From Sphingopyxis fribergensis (GTDB lineage: Bacteria > Pseudomonadota > Alphaproteobacteria > Sphingomonadales > Sphingomonadaceae): a stretch of DNA of 64,000 nt. Position numbers and translations under genes: made by a program. The notes under the pieces were generated by a model. That model worked only from the letters and a program-made list of their open reading frames with translations. It was not told the origin of the DNA and made no database searches. How positions within the stretch are numbered: position 1 is the first letter of the stretch; each line of letters begins with the position of its first letter. The DNA lies in assembly GCF_000803645.1 (NCBI RefSeq), contig NZ_CP009122.1, forward strand, positions 3,014,501-3,078,500, read 5' to 3'. Positions 45,618 to 53,192 of this stretch are shown piece after piece.

Positions 45618-46562
45618 TCAGGCCGCTCGGCGCCGCCAGTCCCTCGCTCCCTTCCCTCCATGTCGTAGGACGTCGTTCCAGTCGTTCCGATCGTTCCATG
45701 GCCAGATCGTCTCGATACGCCGTCCGGAGACCGCCTGCGCCTTCATGGCGAGCGGCACGGCGAGGCGGCCGGCACGGTCGTTGTCGGGCAACAGGATGAG
45801 ACGCGACACCGAATCTGGCGTAGCAATACGTGGGATGCGCTCATTGCCGAGCGCAGCCCAGACCGGAATGCCGAGGAGGATCATCGCCGAGATCGCTGTC
45901 TCGATGCCCTCGGCAATTCCGAGTGTATCAGTGGCGGGCGCGAGTCGAACCGCACCTGTGCGGGGGTGACCGAGCAATCTGCGAGGATGCTGGAGGTCGC
46001 GCGCGCGTCGGCCCTTGCGATCCAGGAAGGTCCGGTGGACGGCCACCAATCCCGAATCATCTGTTACCGCGGCGAGCATCGCCGGTCGGAACACGGCCAG
46101 TCGCCCCCTGCCAAGCGGCGTTCGCGGAGCGAAGCGCAGGCAGTCAGGTGCAATATCGATCGACCTATTCCGCAAATAGGTCTCCGCGATTGTCCAATTT
46201 ATTGGCCGACCAATGCCCCACAGCTCACGGGCACGCCGCTGTAGCCATTCCTTAGGCAGGCAGGATGGCACACCCCTGCCGTCATGCGCGTCGAGGGCGG
46301 TCAGATCGTCGCGACGGAGAGCCCGGAGCACATCGGAAATGTCGCAGCCGGCAAAGCATTTGAACAAAAGTCGTGTTTCGCCAACCCTGACCGACAGGCT
46401 CGGCGTTCGATCGTCATGAGCAGGACAGCAGCACATGCCAGAATCGCCTGACCAAGCCCCGCCTAAGCGGCGCACAAGAGCAGCCCCGGCGACCTCGAGT
46501 TCTGGCTTTCGAGACGTTGAAAACCCAGCAGGCATGGCAAGCCTCTTCATCAGGACGGACAC
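45618..46562 (-). CDS. Toprim-domain primase-like protein (DUF7146 type)
   Basis: The 314-aa protein starts at a GTG (46562) directly after GAGGGGGGG. The N-terminal zinc-binding part CCCPAHDDRTPSLSV with FKCFAGCDISDVLRAL is the CHC2-like zinc finger of DnaG-type primases; the C-terminal Toprim domain has IAEGIETAISA and LILLPDNDRAG. It resembles phage P4-like and plasmid primase domains and would serve replication or transfer of the element. No helicase domain is fused. Confidence 0.82.
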   Translation of the reverse strand: MSVLMKRLAMPAGFSTSRKPELEVAGAALVRRLGGAWSGDSGMCCCPAHDDRTPSLSVRVGETRLLFKCFAGCDISDVLRALRRDDLTALDAHDGRGVPSCLPKEWLQRRARELWGIGRPINWTIAETYLRNRSIDIAPDCLRFAPRTPLGRGRLAVFRPAMLAAVTDDSGLVAVHRTFLDRKGRRARDLQHPRRLLGHPRTGAVRLAPATDTLGIAEGIETAISAMILLGIPVWAALGNERIPRIATPDSVSRLILLPDNDRAGRLAVPLAMKAQAVSGRRIETIWPWNDRNDWNDVLRHGGKGARDWRRRAA

Positions 46563-46757
46563 GCAATCCCCCCCTCTCTTCCTCCTCGCTCGGCTTGGCT
46601 GCAGCATTGGTCCGATTGCCCCCGCGGCGCAGGAATGCCGCCGACCGGCAGATTTATGCCCTAACCCTTGTGACGAACGTGGCGCCGGGAATACTCGAGC
46701 CGGCGAAAGCTGCGTTGGAACCGCGCGCAAAAATGTCTCGTTGCGAGGACACGAAAG

Positions 46758-46958
46758 ATGCGGGATTCTGATGACGCTCCGGTCGAGATCGTATTTGTCG
46801 AGCCCCTAACGGTGCGGATTTCGACCGCCGTCAAGCTTACCGGCATCAGTCGATCACGAATATATGAACTCATCGAGTCCGGCGACCTCGACACCGTCAA
46901 GGTCGGCCGGTCCACATTAATTCCATTCAAGAGCCTCAAGGCGCTGACCGGCGGCTAG
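46758..46958 (+). CDS. AlpA-like excisionase / HTH regulator
   Basis: A 66-aa protein with TVRISTAVKLTGISRSRIYELIESGDLDTVKVGRS, the helix-turn-helix-wing of the AlpA/excisionase (HTH_17) family. These bind DNA near att sites or the integrase promoter to control excision. It converges on the integrase gene, and the two stop codons share the palindrome CTAG (46955-46958), so the messages overlap at their 3' ends. Confidence 0.8.
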   Translation: MRDSDDAPVEIVFVEPLTVRISTAVKLTGISRSRIYELIESGDLDTVKVGRSTLIPFKSLKALTGG

Positions 46959-48190
46959 CCACTTGAGTTCGCCGGTTTCCCGAAAGCGGGTCGCAGAATT
47001 TGAGCGCCATCGCGAAGCTCGTTCAGATAGTCGGACCAATGTTGCATCATGCGGACGCGCTCATCCCAATATTCGCCTCGCGTGTAGATACGGCGGGTCG
47101 CATTGGCATCGAGATGGGCGAGCTGCCTCTCGATCGCATCAGGGTGCCACATGCCCATCTGGTTGAGGAGCGTGGCTGCTGTCGATCGGAACCCATGCGC
47201 CGTCATCTCCTCGCGGCTATAGCCGAGGCGACGCAGTGCCGCGCTCACCGTATTCTCGGACATGCACCGCCGGGAGGTCCGAAACGACGGAAACAGAAAT
47301 TGCCCATGGCCGGTGAGGCCGTGCAGTACTTCAAGCATTTCGAGAACCTGCCTCGACAGGGGAACACAGTGCTGGCGACGCATTTTCATTTTGTCGGCCG
47401 GGATCGTCCACACCGCGTCCTCGACATCGATCTCTGTCCATTCCGCCTGTCGCAATTCCCCCGGCCTGACGAAGACATGCGGAGTCAGTCGCAGCGCAAT
47501 CGCCGTGATTTCGTGACCGGTATATCCTTCGATAGCGCGCAAGAGCGCCCCTGTTTCCTTGCGGGTCGTGATCGCGGCGTGGTGCTTTACCTTGGGTGCC
47601 GTGAGCGCGCCGCGCAGGTCAGCCGCGAGATCACGGTCGGCCCTTGCGGTGGCGATTGCATAGCGGAAGACTCTGCTAATAACGCTGCGCATTCGACGGG
47701 CACTTTCATACCGGCCATTTGCTTCGACCTTTCGGAGAACGGCCAGAACTTCCTGGGGCGTGATTTTTGAGATCGGCCGGCTGCCGATCAATGGATTGGC
47801 GATATCGAGAAGCCAGCGAATTTTGCGAAGCGTGACGGCCGCGCGCTCTTCCCGTTCGTTTTTCGCCAGCCATTCCGCCGCAATCGTCTTGAACGTGTTG
47901 TCCTCGGCGATCTTTCGGGTGATCCGTTCGACCTTCTTTTCCGCGGCCGGGTCGAGACCGGAGACGATTTTCTTGCGGGCCGCGTCTCGCAACTCACGGG
48001 CGGCGGAAATCCCGACGTCCGGCCAAGACCCGAAGTAGAGCGTCTTTTGCCGTTCGAGGTGCCGATAGTTCATTCGCCAGAGTTTGGCCCCGTTCGGCCT
48101 TACCAAGAGGTACAGCGCATCCGAATCGGCCATTTTATAGGCCTTTTCCATGGGCTTGGCGTTCGAGATCTGGATGTGGGTAAGCGTCAT
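46955..48190 (-). CDS. int: Tyrosine recombinase / integrase (P4 type, DUF4102)
   Basis: The 411-aa protein has the DUF4102 arm-binding N-terminus (ISNAKPMEKAYKMADSDALYLLV), a core-binding helical region, and the catalytic domain with RPGELRQAEW (first Arg), HGFRSTAATLLNQ (HxxR) and a C-terminal Tyr in RRIYTRGEYWDERVRMMQHWSDYL. It lies 173 bp from the 3' end of tRNA-Leu, the standard position for an element integrated in that tRNA. It defines the right boundary of the mobile region. Confidence 0.95.
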   Translation of the reverse strand: MTLTHIQISNAKPMEKAYKMADSDALYLLVRPNGAKLWRMNYRHLERQKTLYFGSWPDVGISAARELRDAARKKIVSGLDPAAEKKVERITRKIAEDNTFKTIAAEWLAKNEREERAAVTLRKIRWLLDIANPLIGSRPISKITPQEVLAVLRKVEANGRYESARRMRSVISRVFRYAIATARADRDLAADLRGALTAPKVKHHAAITTRKETGALLRAIEGYTGHEITAIALRLTPHVFVRPGELRQAEWTEIDVEDAVWTIPADKMKMRRQHCVPLSRQVLEMLEVLHGLTGHGQFLFPSFRTSRRCMSENTVSAALRRLGYSREEMTAHGFRSTAATLLNQMGMWHPDAIERQLAHLDANATRRIYTRGEYWDERVRMMQHWSDYLNELRDGAQILRPAFGKPANSSG

Positions 48191-48266
48191 GATGGTTTCA
48201 CCTGCAAGAGGCTGACCGGAACCATCAAAAACACCATCAAAGCTGATGGTATGCTGATGGTTCCGG
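48190..48266. promoter_or_regulatory. Nested dyad of TGATGG boxes upstream of the integrase
   Basis: Perfect 12-bp arms CCGGAACCATCA (48216-48227) and TGATGGTTCCGG (48255-48266) enclose inner arms CCATCA (48234-48239) and TGATGG (48244-48249) with nearly the same centre. A further TGATGG (48190-48195) abuts the integrase start codon. This looks like a cluster of binding sites for the integrase arm domain or the AlpA-like regulator. Confidence 0.5.
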
Positions 48267-48363
48267 CTGGATCAGCCTGGATTCCATTCAGCGATTCTCA
48301 TCGAAAAAACGGTGGAAAACCAGCCGCTTGCTGGACATTCCCGGACGTTGCCGGAAAGGTCAC

Positions 48364-48450
48364 TGGTGCCCAGAAGAGGACTCGAACCTCCACGACCTTG
48401 CGATCGCCAGCACCTGAAGCTGGTGCGTCTACCAATTCCGCCATCTGGGC
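48364..48450 (-). tRNA. tRNA-Leu (anticodon CAG)
   Basis: Read on the minus strand it folds as a class II tRNA. GCCCAGA pairs with the 3' TCTGGGC, the anticodon stem-loop CCAGC-TTCAGGT-GCTGG presents CAG, the variable arm is long (GCGATCGCAAGGTC region), and the T-arm carries GGTTCGAGTCC. The CCA end is encoded (48366-48364). Its 3' end faces the integrase and is presumably part of the attachment site; I could not find a matching second copy of the 3' end elsewhere in the window. Confidence 0.95.
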
Positions 48451-48652
48451 ACGGGGTAGGAGCGGGCGCTTAGCGGCGCGTGCATCGGCTTGTCAACCGC
48501 GGTGCGAGCGCCGATGCACATTTTATCGCAAAGCCGCCGGTTTCGCCTCATAATCGGGTGCTCGCCCCTTGCCCCCCTTCCCGCTTCGCGGCATGGGGAA
48601 GCCGTGCGGCGCGCCCCTGCGCCCGCGAGAGAATCGATCACAGGCGGACGAC

Positions 48653-49591
48653 ATGCAGAAACTCGACGGGCAATTGATCACGGTGCTGGGCGGCGGCGGC
48701 TTCCTCGGCCGCTATGTCGTGCAGCGGCTGCTCGCGCGCGGCGCGCGCGTCCGCATCGCACAGCGCGAACCCCGCGCCGCGACCTTCCTGAAACCACTCG
48801 GCGGATTGGGCCAGACGCAGTTCGTCGCAGTCGACGTGCGCGATGCCGCCAGCGCCCTTCGCGCCGTGCAGGGCAGCGATGCCGTCATCAACCTCGTCGG
48901 CGCGTTCGGCGACATGCAGGCGGTGCAGGCCGACGGCGCCGGCCATGTCGCCGCTGCGGCGAAGGCGGCGGGTGCCGCCGCGCTCGTCCACGTCTCGGCG
49001 ATCGGCGCCGACGCCAACAGCGCGTCGGCCTATGGCCGCAGCAAGGGCGATGGCGAAGCAGCGGTGCGCGCGGCGTTCGCCGATGCCGCGATCCTGCGCC
49101 CGTCGATCATCTTTGGCCGCGAGGACCAGTTCATCAACCGCTTCGCGACGATGATGCGCATGGCGCCGGTCGTCCCGGTGATTGCGCCGAAGGCGAAGTT
49201 CCAGCCCATCTATGTCGGCGACGTCGCTGACGCCGTCGTCGCGGCGCTGGCCGACAATGCCGCAGGCAAGATTTTCGAACTTGGCGGACCGCAAGTGCTG
49301 ACGATGGCCGAATTGCTGCGCTGGATCGCCGACGCGACCGGCCGCTCGCCCCTGTTCGTCGACGTGCCCGACTTCGTCGCCTCGGCGCTCGCGAGCGGCC
49401 TCGGCTGGGCGCCGGGCGCGCCGATCACCAAGGATCAGTGGCTGATGCTCCAGCACGACAATGTCGTCGCGAACGGCGCCGCGGGGCTCGCCGAGCTGGG
49501 CGTCACGCCGACGTCGCTGGGTTCGGTCGCCGACGGCTGGCTGGTCCAATATCGCCGCAATGGCCGTTTCGCCGAGCTTGCCTCGCGATAA
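48653..49591 (+). CDS. NAD(P)-binding protein, complex I NDUFA9-like
   Basis: A 312-aa short-chain-dehydrogenase-fold protein with the atypical glycine motif VLGGGGFLGRYV, a DVRDAASALRAV segment, a late catalytic-type YGRSKGDGEAAV and AKFQPIYVGDVADAV. This is the NDUFA9/39-kDa subunit-like family that binds NADPH and aids complex I assembly in alphaproteobacteria. The ATG at 48653 starts the protein at the glycine loop. Its stop overlaps the uppP start (TAATG). Confidence 0.85.
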   Translation: MQKLDGQLITVLGGGGFLGRYVVQRLLARGARVRIAQREPRAATFLKPLGGLGQTQFVAVDVRDAASALRAVQGSDAVINLVGAFGDMQAVQADGAGHVAAAAKAAGAAALVHVSAIGADANSASAYGRSKGDGEAAVRAAFADAAILRPSIIFGREDQFINRFATMMRMAPVVPVIAPKAKFQPIYVGDVADAVVAALADNAAGKIFELGGPQVLTMAELLRWIADATGRSPLFVDVPDFVASALASGLGWAPGAPITKDQWLMLQHDNVVANGAAGLAELGVTPTSLGSVADGWLVQYRRNGRFAELASR

Positions 49592-50391
49592 TGGGTATCT
49601 GGCTGACCGCAATCATCCTCGGCATCGTCGAGGGTTTGACCGAGTTTTTGCCCGTCTCCTCGACGGGCCACCTCATCCTCGCGACCGAGCTTCTCGGCTA
49701 TGACGCCGCGCGCTGGGCGATCTTCAACATCGCGATCCAGCCGGGTGCGATCCTCGCAATCGTCGTGCTGTACCGGAAACTCTTCTGGGATATGTTCACC
49801 GGCTTTTTCCGGCGCGATCCGGTGGCGATCGCCTTTGTGCGCAACCTGTTGCTCGCTTTCTTTCCGGCGGTCATCCTGGGCCTCGCCTTCGGCGATTATA
49901 TCGAGGTCATGCTGGAAAATGCGGTGATCGTTGCTTGGGCGCTGATCATCGGCGGTTTTGCGATCCTGCTCGTCGAGCGCTTTGCCAAGACGACGGACGT
50001 GGGCGGCGTCGCGAATGTGTCGGTGCGGCAATCGATCCTCGTCGGGTTGGTCCAGTGCCTCGCAATGATCCCGGGCGTCAGCCGGTCGGGTGCGACGATC
50101 CTCGGCGCGATGTCCTTCGGGGTCGACCGCAAGACCGCGGCGGAGTTCAGCTTTTTCCTTGCGCTGCCGACGCTGACCGGCGCGACCGTGCTCCAGCTGT
50201 TCAAGCATCGCGATGCGATCACCAGCAACGATCTGGGCCTGATTGCCGTCGGCTCGCTCGTCTCTTTTGTCGTCGCCTGGGCGGTGATCAAGGCCTTTCT
50301 CGCCATCGTCACCCGCTATGGTTTTGCACCTTTCGCCTGGTATCGAATCATCGCTGGCGTCGCCGCACTGATCTGGCTTGGCATGAGATAG
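49591..50391 (+). CDS. uppP: Undecaprenyl-diphosphatase
   Basis: The 266-aa integral membrane protein has the two BacA/UppP motifs, GIVEGLTEFLPVSSTGHL (residues 11-28) with the catalytic glutamate, and IPGVSRSGATI. It dephosphorylates undecaprenyl pyrophosphate to recycle the lipid carrier of peptidoglycan synthesis. Its start overlaps the stop of the NDUFA9-like gene by one base, so the two are coupled. Confidence 0.93.
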   Translation: MGIWLTAIILGIVEGLTEFLPVSSTGHLILATELLGYDAARWAIFNIAIQPGAILAIVVLYRKLFWDMFTGFFRRDPVAIAFVRNLLLAFFPAVILGLAFGDYIEVMLENAVIVAWALIIGGFAILLVERFAKTTDVGGVANVSVRQSILVGLVQCLAMIPGVSRSGATILGAMSFGVDRKTAAEFSFFLALPTLTGATVLQLFKHRDAITSNDLGLIAVGSLVSFVVAWAVIKAFLAIVTRYGFAPFAWYRIIAGVAALIWLGMR

Positions 50392-50458
50392 GGCCGAAAC
50401 GGTATCAGTCGACGAAACATAATTGCGCGAACCTATTTTGAAGAAAATTTACGCTCAT

Positions 50459-50483
50459 TTTAGGTTAGTAACGTTGTCCTAAA
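50459..50483. promoter_or_regulatory. AT-rich gltD upstream region with TTTAGG/CCTAAA inverted repeat
   Basis: In the 157-bp gap before gltD, TTTAGG (50459-50464) and CCTAAA (50478-50483) form an inverted repeat with a 13-nt spacer in an unusually AT-rich patch; TTGAAG at 50438 is a possible -35. It is a plausible nitrogen- or NADPH-responsive control site, but the assignment is weak. Confidence 0.25.
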
Positions 50484-50548
50484 TCAATATTCGCCCGTGA
50501 CAGGGCTTTTCGAGCCATGCAATTCGCCCTTCCAGAAGGGGATACTGC

Positions 50549-51991
50549 ATGGCTTCCGATCGCATGCTCCAATTTGTGGAGCGTGAACAATCCTATCCGG
50601 ACAAACGCTCGGCCGAACAGCGCGCGCACGACTTTCGCGAGATCGCCGAGCGCTACGCCGCGCCCGACGCCGACGCACAGGCCGCGCGCTGCTCGCAATG
50701 CGGCGTGCCCTATTGCTCGGTGCATTGCCCGTTGCACAATCATATTCCCGACTGGCTGCGCCTGACCGCCGAGGGGCGCCTCCGCGAAGCCTATGAGCTG
50801 AGCAACGCGACCTCGACGATGCCCGAAATCTGCGGCCGCATCTGTCCGCAGGACCGCCTGTGCGAAGGCAATTGCGTCATCGAATTTTCGGGCCATGGCG
50901 CGGTGACGATCGGCAGCGTCGAGAAATATATCACCGATACCGCTTGGGCCGAGGGCTGGGTCGAACCGCTGCACCCCGGCGCCGCGACCGGCCAGTCGGT
51001 CGGCATCATCGGGGCCGGCCCTGCGGGGCTGACGGCGGCCGAATATCTGCGCGCCGCGGGGCATGAGGTGCATGTCTATGACCGGCACGACCGCGCCGGC
51101 GGGCTGCTCACCTATGGCATACCCGGCTTCAAGCTGGAGAAGGATGTCGTGATGCGCCGGATCGACCGGCTGGTCGCGGGCGGCATCCATTTTCACCTCG
51201 GCTTCGCGGTCGGCGAGGATGCGACGCTCGACGCGCTGCGCCAGAAGCATGATGCGATCCTGATCGCGACCGGCGTATATAAAGCGCGCGAGATCAAGGT
51301 TCCCGGCAACACGGCCGATGGCGTGATCGCCGCGCTCGACTATCTGATCGCATCGAACCGCAAGAGTTTTGGCGATGCCGTCCCGGCGTTCGACGACGGC
51401 CGCCTCGATGCCAGGGACAAGCATGTCGTCGTCATCGGCGGCGGCGACACCGCGATGGACTGTGTCCGCACCGCGGTGCGTCAGGGCGCCAAGTCGGTCA
51501 AATGCCTCTATCGCCGCGACCGCGAGAATATGCCGGGGTCGCAGCGCGAAGTGACCAACGCCGAGGAAGAAGGCGTTGAATTCGTCTGGCTGTCGGCGCC
51601 CGAAAGCTTCACCGCCGACAAGCATGTGAAAGAGGTCGCGGTCGCAGGGATGCGCCTCGGCGCGCCCGACGCGAGTGGCCGCCGCAGCCCCGAGGCCGAT
51701 CCCGGCCGCCAATTCGACGTCCCCGCCGACATGGTGATCAAGGCGCTCGGCTTCGATCCCGAGGAACTACCGCACCTGTTCGGTTCGCCCGACCTGTCGG
51801 TCACGCGCTGGGGCACTTTGCGCGTCGATCACCAGACGATGATGACCAGCCTGCCCGGCGTTTTTGCCGCCGGCGACATCGTCCGCGGCGCCAGCCTGGT
51901 CGTCTGGGGCATCCGCGACGGCCGCGACGTCAGCGATCAGATGGCAAAGTGGTTGAAAGCCAAGGCGAAAAGCGAAAAGAAGGCGGCATGA
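50549..51991 (+). CDS. gltD: Glutamate synthase small subunit
   Basis: The 480-aa protein carries the cysteine clusters for two 4Fe-4S centres (CSQCGVPYCSVHCP and CGRICPQDRLCEGNC), an FAD-binding GAGPAGLTAAEYL loop and an NADPH-binding GGGDTAMDC loop. It supplies electrons from NADPH to the large subunit for making two glutamates from glutamine and 2-oxoglutarate. It is followed by a DUF2059-like gene with ATG overlap, then gltB. Confidence 0.95.
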   Translation: MASDRMLQFVEREQSYPDKRSAEQRAHDFREIAERYAAPDADAQAARCSQCGVPYCSVHCPLHNHIPDWLRLTAEGRLREAYELSNATSTMPEICGRICPQDRLCEGNCVIEFSGHGAVTIGSVEKYITDTAWAEGWVEPLHPGAATGQSVGIIGAGPAGLTAAEYLRAAGHEVHVYDRHDRAGGLLTYGIPGFKLEKDVVMRRIDRLVAGGIHFHLGFAVGEDATLDALRQKHDAILIATGVYKAREIKVPGNTADGVIAALDYLIASNRKSFGDAVPAFDDGRLDARDKHVVVIGGGDTAMDCVRTAVRQGAKSVKCLYRRDRENMPGSQREVTNAEEEGVEFVWLSAPESFTADKHVKEVAVAGMRLGAPDASGRRSPEADPGRQFDVPADMVIKALGFDPEELPHLFGSPDLSVTRWGTLRVDHQTMMTSLPGVFAAGDIVRGASLVVWGIRDGRDVSDQMAKWLKAKAKSEKKAA

Positions 51992-52011
51992 CCAATAGGG
52001 GAAGGAATTTC

Positions 52012-53169
52012 ATGATGCCGTCGTTCAAATCGATCCTGCTTGCCGGAGCAATCGCGATCGCGCCTGCACACGCTTTTGCCGCGCCGAAGGAAGCCCCGGT
52101 GGCCGATACCGTCGCCGCGCCCGCCGAAGACGAAATCGCGACCGAATATGACAGCAAGGCAGCTGCCGAAGAGGCAAAGGCCAAGATGCAGAAGGAAATG
52201 GACGAGGCGATCGCACTCGTCGAAAAAATGTTCGACACCAGCAGCCTGCCGCCGATCGAGCCGGCGCGCCTGGCGCTCGCGCAAAAGACGATGGGCGCGC
52301 TGATCCCCGCCGGCAGCCTCGAGCGCATGATGGACAATCTTTATGGCAAGATGTTCAAGACGATCATGGGCGAGTTCGGCGGCCAGTCGGACCTGATGCT
52401 GTCGATCCAGACCGGGGTCGAAAGCGACCAGATCGCGACGCTCGACGAAGCGACCAAGGGCAAGGTCGCCGACATGTTCGACCCGCATCGCAAGGAACGC
52501 GAAGACCAGATCACCAAGGTGATCAAACCGCTGATCAGCGAAGTGCTGGGCGACATGGAACCGCCGATGCGCGAAGGCATGTCCAAGGCCTATGCCCGCA
52601 AGTTCACGGCGGCGCAGCTCACCGACCTCAACGGCTTTCTCGCGACACCGACGGGCGCGCTCTACGCCAATGAATGGATGGCGCTGCAGGCCGATCCCGA
52701 AGTCATGGTCGCGGTGGTCAAGGCGATTCCGCCGCTCGTCACCAAATTCATCGACCGCGCGCCCGAGCTCGAGAAGGATTTCAAGGATCTGCCGAAGGAA
52801 AAGCAGCTTTCCGACTTCGACGACAAGGAACTCGCGAAGCTCGCCAAGCTGATGAAGGTCGATGTGAAAGTGCTGAAGGAACAGCGCGACATGTGGAAGA
52901 CCGACAGCGTCGAAGCGGCCGACGCGGTCGCGGTCGATGCCGCCGACGATTATGCGGTCGACGCGGCAGCTGATGCTGCGACCGCCGCAGAGGACGCCGC
53001 CGACGCGGTCGCCGACCCCGCCTATGACCGCAGCAACTGGTCGGCCGACGACCTGAAGCGCGTCGAGGATCTCGAACTCGCTTATGAAAACGCCTCGCTC
53101 GCGGCGCAGCAGGCCGCCGAGGAAGCGGCTGCCAACGCGAGCAAGCGTTCGAAGCTACCCAATAAATAG
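52012..53169 (+). CDS. DUF2059 domain periplasmic protein between gltD and gltB
   Basis: The 385-aa protein has a signal peptide (MMPSFKSILLAGAIAIAPAHAFA). GGGGAAGGAA just before ATG 52012 favours this start over the ATG at 51988, which overlaps the gltD stop. The core (MMDNLYGKMFKTIMGEF and AYARKFTAAQLTDLNGFLATPTG) is DUF2059, a family of unknown function. The C-terminal part is a long alanine/aspartate low-complexity tract (VAVDAADDYAVDAAADAATA). A secreted protein between two subunits of a cytosolic enzyme is unusual. Confidence 0.8.
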   Translation: MMPSFKSILLAGAIAIAPAHAFAAPKEAPVADTVAAPAEDEIATEYDSKAAAEEAKAKMQKEMDEAIALVEKMFDTSSLPPIEPARLALAQKTMGALIPAGSLERMMDNLYGKMFKTIMGEFGGQSDLMLSIQTGVESDQIATLDEATKGKVADMFDPHRKEREDQITKVIKPLISEVLGDMEPPMREGMSKAYARKFTAAQLTDLNGFLATPTGALYANEWMALQADPEVMVAVVKAIPPLVTKFIDRAPELEKDFKDLPKEKQLSDFDDKELAKLAKLMKVDVKVLKEQRDMWKTDSVEAADAVAVDAADDYAVDAAADAATAAEDAADAVADPAYDRSNWSADDLKRVEDLELAYENASLAAQQAAEEAAANASKRSKLPNK

Positions 53170-53192
53170 GCACCCAGCCTGTCAGGACAAAT

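Noticed and set aside
43432..45969. 845-aa open frame on the plus strand
   Set aside because: It is antisense to the ParB-domain and Toprim genes, has no motifs, and comes from the GC-rich third-position pattern of the opposite strand.
13948..48450. Second copy of the tRNA-Leu 3' end as attL/attR
   Set aside because: I searched by eye for the 3' end (GCCCAGAAGAGGACTCGAAC on the plus strand) and found only the tRNA itself; the far end probably lies outside the window or has diverged.
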